Shown: piece after piece, positions 7,136-11,541 of the stretch
How the letters are laid out: each line of letters begins with the position of its first letter
How positions within the stretch are numbered: the first letter of the stretch is position 1
From: Candidatus Bipolaricaulota bacterium
GTDB lineage: Bacteria; Bipolaricaulota; Bipolaricaulia; UBA7950; UBA9294
Direction: 5' to 3'
Assembly: GCA_030612485.1 (NCBI GenBank)
Contig: JAUWNS010000067.1
Span: forward strand, 1-11,541
DNA length: 11,541 bases
The notes under the pieces: generated by a model
Told to the model about the DNA's origin: nothing
The model's database searches: none
The model's input: the letters and a program-made list of their open reading frames with translations, nothing else
Made by a program: the position numbers and the translations under genes

Positions 7136-9275
7136 GAACCGATGTATCGGTCAGCCAATACGCGATCAGATCCCGAATGACATCGAGGTTGATCGCCTGA
7201 TTTCCGGTATAGGGAACCGTTCCGCCACTCAACCAGAGAGAGATGGCGTACTGGATCTGATCGAAGGCAACCTGCTCCGGTAGACACAGGTCGATCCGTC
7301 CGTTCTCGGTCTCCCACCGGGAGATGACTACCGCGACAGGGAGGGTCGGAGAGAGAAGGACCTTATCATCACCAAGGACCATCCGTGACAACCGCGGAGA
7401 GGAACTCTGTATGAGTCCCTTGAACGAGACCGTCACTGCCTCCGAGTTCGGACAGGTTGCTGGAGCGGTGAGGGTATAGCGGATGGCCCGCGTATCCCCA
7501 TCGCACAGCGTCTCCAAGAAAAGCCAGTCGTTCGTATCCTTGCGGAAAGTGGCGCTGCTGTTATCGACCGTGGTGAAGACCCACCCATCCGGAACCTCCT
7601 CATGGAGGGTCAGTCCGTGGATGTCGGCATTCGACTCGATCGTGATCGTGACATTGACGATCGCGCTTGTGATCGTTTCATCCCCTGGAAGGCAGGTCTC
7701 GATGGTGCGAGCCACATCTACGCTAGAGAGGATCTCCACGGTCTTTTGGATCGAGGCGATCCCACCTTCATCGTCGGTCACCACGAGCGTGACCGTGACT
7801 TCACCAGCTTCGAAGAAGGTGTGCATGGCTTCGGAGGAGGCGGCCGTAAGATCGAAAAGGCCATCTCCATCGAAGTCCCACGCGTAAGAAACGATCTTCC
7901 CGTCTGCATCGTACGATTTGCTCGCGTCGAACACTGCCTCCACCGCGACTCGCGGCCTATCGGGTACGGCATCGAACAAGACGATCGGCTCTGTGTTCCG
8001 GATCGTGATCTCCTGGGTCACCGCTCCCGAGGTGTACTCAGCATCGTCGTCCACCATCAGAGTGACAGAGTAAGTTCCGCTGTGAGAGTAGCTGTGGGCG
8101 GGGTTCTGTTCCGTACTCGTCTCTCCATCGCCGAAGTCCCACGCCCAAGCGACAACCTCGCCGTCGGGATCGTCCGACCGGTCGGTGAACGTCACTGCCG
8201 CCATTGTACTCGGCAAGGCCGGATCGTAGTCGAACGCGGCAGTAGGAGGAGCTGGCGGCGCGGGCGGCGCGATCACAGAGAGGAGCCTGCCGGAGAGCAC
8301 AACCTGATTTGCAAGCCCTCGGAAATCGCGAAACTCGACCGTCGAACCCAGATCAGTCTCCCAGGCCCCTTTCTTGGTTGCACCGATCGTGACACGAGTC
8401 TGCCACGATGCCCCGAGTGCTAAGTCACCGATCGACCAGATCAGGGCGGTCGTACCATCGGTCTTCTCCAGGATCTGCGTCGGGGCAGGGCTCGCTCCGA
8501 GGTATCGCAGCTCGGGCGGGAGGACCTTCGTGATCCGAATACTGTGTGCCGCAGTCGTGACAGAAACGAGCTTCTCAATCTGTCCTATGGTTGTATCAAC
8601 CGGCCGCTTGAAGAAATCGCCACCGGTCTTCGTCGCGAACTCCTCGAGCAGGCCGCGGTTGATCAGGTTCCCGATCCCAACGGAGACGATCTTTATCCCC
8701 GCCTCTTTCGCCACTTCCGCCTCTCCTTGCGGGTCGCGTCCGATATTGTTCTGACCATCGGTCAGGAGGATCTCGACCAAGATCGCATCACGGCGCCCAT
8801 TCGCGATAAGTTCCTGGCGGGCCAGTCGCAACGCGTCACCAAAGGCCGATTTTCCACCGGTCACCAAGTCGGAGAGTGCCATCTTCATGGCAAAGCGATC
8901 CCCAAATAGGGGAACGTCAAGGCACGCTGTCGTGGCAAAGGAGACGAGCCCAACCTGGTCCTGCGCTGAAAAGATGCTGATTAGGTCAAGGGCGAATCTC
9001 TTCGCTTCAGCAAGGTTTGCGGTTGCGGAAACATCAATCACAAACATACAATCGATCGGGAATCGTCCCGTGGGCCCGATACCTTCCAGCATCAGGTCGA
9101 GGATCGCTTGATCCGGTATCCCTGTACTTCCCACATAGATCTCCTGTGGGACGAGGACCTGATGCACCTGCAAGTAGGTTGTCTCTTCGGCCAATAAAGG
9201 GACCGCTGTGAGCAACACTACGAGGAAAAGGAGGGCGAGGGGTCTCCCCCTCGCCAAAATTCCGTTTATTCTCAT
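7119..9275 (-). CDS. Secreted VWA- and PKD-domain protein with C-terminal dockerin-like module
   Basis: An exported modular protein of 718 aa from the ATG at 9275. An in-frame ATG at 9284 (721 aa) sits directly against GAGGAG with no spacing, whereas the 9275 ATG has a spacing of nine, so I prefer it. Numbering below is for the 721-aa form. Signal peptide to about 32 (cut after LLA). VWA domain about 76-245 with metal site D84-x-S86-x-T88, a Thr in FATT (117-119) and D176 in TDGQNN; T88 stands where the usual motif has Ser. A beta region (250-335) and a proline linker (APPAPPAPP, 339-347) follow. PKD domains: 348-428 (WAWDFGDGE) and 432-518 (YAWDFDGDGLFD). The shared module fills 520-721, with LHEEVPDGW at 560-568, SRWETENGRIDL at 655-666 and IAYWLT at 707-712. 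VWA and PKD domains usually bind ligands or proteins outside the cell. No C-terminal anchor is seen. Precise role unknown. Confidence 0.88.
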   Translation of the reverse strand: MRINGILARGRPLALLFLVVLLTAVPLLAEETTYLQVHQVLVPQEIYVGSTGIPDQAILDLMLEGIGPTGRFPIDCMFVIDVSATANLAEAKRFALDLISIFSAQDQVGLVSFATTACLDVPLFGDRFAMKMALSDLVTGGKSAFGDALRLARQELIANGRRDAILVEILLTDGQNNIGRDPQGEAEVAKEAGIKIVSVGIGNLINRGLLEEFATKTGGDFFKRPVDTTIGQIEKLVSVTTAAHSIRITKVLPPELRYLGASPAPTQILEKTDGTTALIWSIGDLALGASWQTRVTIGATKKGAWETDLGSTVEFRDFRGLANQVVLSGRLLSVIAPPAPPAPPTAAFDYDPALPSTMAAVTFTDRSDDPDGEVVAWAWDFGDGETSTEQNPAHSYSHSGTYSVTLMVDDDAEYTSGAVTQEITIRNTEPIVLFDAVPDRPRVAVEAVFDASKSYDADGKIVSYAWDFDGDGLFDLTAASSEAMHTFFEAGEVTVTLVVTDDEGGIASIQKTVEILSSVDVARTIETCLPGDETITSAIVNVTITIESNADIHGLTLHEEVPDGWVFTTVDNSSATFRKDTNDWLFLETLCDGDTRAIRYTLTAPATCPNSEAVTVSFKGLIQSSSPRLSRMVLGDDKVLLSPTLPVAVVISRWETENGRIDLCLPEQVAFDQIQYAISLWLSGGTVPYTGNQAINLDVIRDLIAYWLTDTSVHDPLP

Positions 9276-9314
9276 TAATACCATCTCCTCAGTCTGGCTA
9301 AATCACCCACCGGA

Positions 9315-11534
9315 TCAGTGGCTACCGCACGGCAGAAGATCTGGGCTGCAAAATGGAGCGACTGAACCCGGTAACGGATTACAGATATCGGTATTAGTGA
9401 GCCAATAGGCGATGATCGTCTTCAGGGTCTCGTAGTCAACCGTATATCCACAGGTCCGTGGGACCTCTTCGTCCTCCAGCCAAAAAGCGATCGCTCGCTG
9501 TACCTGCTGGAACGAGATCTTATTCGACAGAGTGATATCGATCCTGTCGTTCTCCACATCCCAGCGGGAGATCGCCACGATCACTGAGAGGCAATCGCTC
9601 ACAGCTACCGCACTATCTCCAGTCACCAGCGTATCCAGGCATGGGAGAGCCACATCGACTATACCATAGATGTCGCTCGTGCTGATGTAACAGGGGTCGC
9701 TCGACATCATCTCAATAGTCGCGGTTTGCGGAACCTCGACCTGATAGATGATCGTCTTCATCGTCCCTGCCGGGACCTTACTCGGGAAGATCCACTCAAT
9801 CCGGGAACGCTTGTAGAGGAACCCGTTGTTCTCCACCGGGATGACACGCCACCCTGTGGGAAGTTCTTCCTCAAGCCCGACCCCGTACAGATCCTCATCC
9901 GCCACAATTTCGACCTTGACTGTAAACGTGTTCCCAGCCTGGTCTCCACCTGGTCCGTAGTAGTTCAACAGGATGTTACCACACGGGACCGGCGTAGCGA
10001 TCGTTCGCACGGCGATCACATCGGCCATTGGTATGAGCGGAAGCGAGAAATCGACCGGCGTGCAGGTATAAGCGTACGCCGACAGCTCCTTCATCGTCTC
10101 CAAGTCGATCATCGCACCCTGCGTCCACGGGACCGTCTCATCGTTCTCCCACATCTCCAATGCGCGGCTGAGTTGATTCGGGGTGATCTTCTGCGACAGG
10201 CGCAGGTCGATCGCATCCTCCATATCATCTCCAACACGCGGAACGAGGTGGGCAACCGCCGTCTTGATACTCAACGCATCGGTGATCTCGATCTGCGAAT
10301 CCCCCTCGACCGGAAGCTCGAACGCGGGGGTCCTCGCCTGGAAGGTTCCGGAGATGGTGAAGCATACCGGAAGCGTCGTCGCGATCAGTTCCTCACTCGA
10401 CGGGACCGTCACCTCGTAGGAGATGACCTTGGTCGTCCCGGCCTTAATCTGATCGATGAACACCCACTGCACGGAGGAGCGCTTGAAAGCAGCACCTGCG
10501 TTCTCCAGCGGCTTGATCTTCCAGCCTACAGGGAGGTTCTCCTCCAGGCCAACGCCGGCAAGATCCATCTCGGGTTCTATGCGCACGACAACCAGGAGCG
10601 TGCTCCCAGGGAGGGCCGACATCGTGGATATCGTCCGTATTAGCTTGACCGCAAGGGCAGAGACATCGAGCGCGTACGTCATGCGTTCACTCGCCCCTTC
10701 CGAATCGGTCGCTTTCAGTGTCACACTCTTCAGGCCGCTCACGGCATAGCTGTAAGTCGTGACGGGATCCGTCGTTGTACGGTCGAATAGTCCATCGCCA
10801 TCGAAATCCCAATCGTAACTCGCGATCGTTCCGTCCGGATCGAACGATCCGCTCGCATCGAAGGTGATCGGCTCGTTTATATGCGGTGCACCAGGGGTCA
10901 CGATGAACGAGACCTCAGGCGGCATGTTCGGCGTCCCTTTGATAGTAAACGCATCGATCAAGTTGAGCGAGATCTCCGTTGGTGCCATGGCATTTCCGGA
11001 TAGGAACTTGACCATCGTAATCCCTGTGGTGAACTGAGGGAAGAGACTAATCTCAAAATCGCGTCCCAAGGGTCCGAGGACCATTCCGTCCGAATTTGTA
11101 TCGTCCCATGCCCAAGTGACGTTCCCTGCTGGTGGATTCAACTCCCAAACATCGCGGAAGTCCAACTCATCATCCTTAACCGTGAAACCGGCACCTGCCG
11201 GTACACCTGAGAGGACAACCTTCGCTGTCCCAGCTGTACCGTTCGCTCCACTCAGCAGAACGAACAGTGATGTCGTTCCTAAAGTGGGATCCTGATAAAG
11301 GAAGAACACCGCAGTGTTAGCCTCTTCAAGTCCGGTATTCGACTTATTGTCCGTGAAGTTGTAGTAGTCGATCGCACTCCCCGGACCCTCAAGCGGTGTA
11401 ATCTGTACCTTCATCTCCCCTTGGCTGACCGTGTAGTACCCCGCCCCTTGGGCGAACACGGTCGCCGGTATGAGAAGGGTCGCGAGCACCAAGAGGAGGA
11501 AAGGGCCATAAAAACTGACCTTATCGAGCTTCAT
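9315..11534 (-). CDS. Secreted PKD-domain protein with two copies of the shared module
   Basis: A 739-aa exported protein, first of the three-gene set visible here. Signal peptide 1-28 (cut probably after VFA). Residues 30-200 are a beta-rich domain I cannot name, with an LFVLLSGANGTAG stretch and a WAWDDTNSDG motif at 141-150. A PKD domain fills 205-290 (DWDFDGDGLFD at 241-251). Then come two tandem copies of the module. Copy 1 (about 295-499): GVGLEENLPVGW at 327-338, KRSSVQWVF at 351-359, AGTTKVISYEV at 365-375, then a diverged helical half ending DFSLP. Copy 2 (about 506-722): GVGLEEELPTGW at 551-562, KRSRIEWIF at 575-583, SRWDVENDRIDI at 656-667, IAYWLTNTDICNPLP at 708-722. A short Cys-containing tail ends the protein. 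Only seven bases upstream of the ATG are in the window, so the ribosome binding site and promoter cannot be judged; the signal peptide supports the start. No catalytic motif is seen; a structural or binding role is inferred. Confidence 0.87.
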   Translation of the reverse strand: MKLDKVSFYGPFLLLVLATLLIPATVFAQGAGYYTVSQGEMKVQITPLEGPGSAIDYYNFTDNKSNTGLEEANTAVFFLYQDPTLGTTSLFVLLSGANGTAGTAKVVLSGVPAGAGFTVKDDELDFRDVWELNPPAGNVTWAWDDTNSDGMVLGPLGRDFEISLFPQFTTGITMVKFLSGNAMAPTEISLNLIDAFTIKGTPNMPPEVSFIVTPGAPHINEPITFDASGSFDPDGTIASYDWDFDGDGLFDRTTTDPVTTYSYAVSGLKSVTLKATDSEGASERMTYALDVSALAVKLIRTISTMSALPGSTLLVVVRIEPEMDLAGVGLEENLPVGWKIKPLENAGAAFKRSSVQWVFIDQIKAGTTKVISYEVTVPSSEELIATTLPVCFTISGTFQARTPAFELPVEGDSQIEITDALSIKTAVAHLVPRVGDDMEDAIDLRLSQKITPNQLSRALEMWENDETVPWTQGAMIDLETMKELSAYAYTCTPVDFSLPLIPMADVIAVRTIATPVPCGNILLNYYGPGGDQAGNTFTVKVEIVADEDLYGVGLEEELPTGWRVIPVENNGFLYKRSRIEWIFPSKVPAGTMKTIIYQVEVPQTATIEMMSSDPCYISTSDIYGIVDVALPCLDTLVTGDSAVAVSDCLSVIVAISRWDVENDRIDITLSNKISFQQVQRAIAFWLEDEEVPRTCGYTVDYETLKTIIAYWLTNTDICNPLPGSVAPFCSPDLLPCGSH

Positions 11535-11541
11535 CGTTACC

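Noticed and set aside
9726..10643. Plus-strand open frame of 305 codons
   Set aside because: It is antisense to the 739-aa secreted protein, which has a signal peptide and PKD motifs; the antisense product is Arg/Asp/His-rich with no domain.

Overview
The window is bacterial DNA of moderately high GC, and every convincing gene lies on the minus strand. It therefore reads right to left, from 11541 down to 1. The gene content, Sec-type signal peptides and the unusual PKD-rich secreted proteins suggest an uncultivated or poorly described bacterial lineage. A deep-branching phylum such as Bipolaricaulota/Acetothermia is possible, but that is only an impression and the window has no rRNA or other taxonomic marker to settle it.

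Right half (about 11534 to 6392): a tandem set of three genes for secreted modular proteins, with gaps of 30-43 bp and a rho-independent terminator after the last one. The first (739 aa) has a signal peptide, an unassigned beta-type N-terminal domain, a PKD domain and two copies of a composite module. The second (about 718 aa) has a signal peptide, a von Willebrand factor A (VWA) domain, two PKD domains and one copy of the same module. The third (227 aa) has a signal peptide, a PKD domain and only the first half of the module. The module is a beta domain centred on a GVGLEE-x-P-x-GW motif, followed by a dockerin-like pair of helices ending in IAYWLT. I recognise PKD and VWA, but cannot name the shared module. 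The set looks like a surface or extracellular assembly whose parts share a common attachment or interaction module.

Middle (5767-6391): about 625 bp without a believable gene. It holds the promoter and ribosome binding site of the enolase operon, a repeat element with imperfect terminal inverted repeats built of 9-bp units (5971-6233), a strong palindrome inside it (6149-6184), and the terminator of the secreted-protein operon (6317-6360).

Left half (5766 to 1): a tight housekeeping operon, eno (enolase), a small FtsB/DivIC-family division protein, dnaE (DNA polymerase III alpha), then the start of a membrane-anchored YvcK/CofD-family gene cut by the window edge. The eno-ftsB gap is 20 bp. 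The ftsB-dnaE and dnaE-yvcK junctions overlap by a few bases, which suggests translational coupling. Glycolysis, septation, replication and a carbon-status/cell-wall regulator are thus transcribed together.
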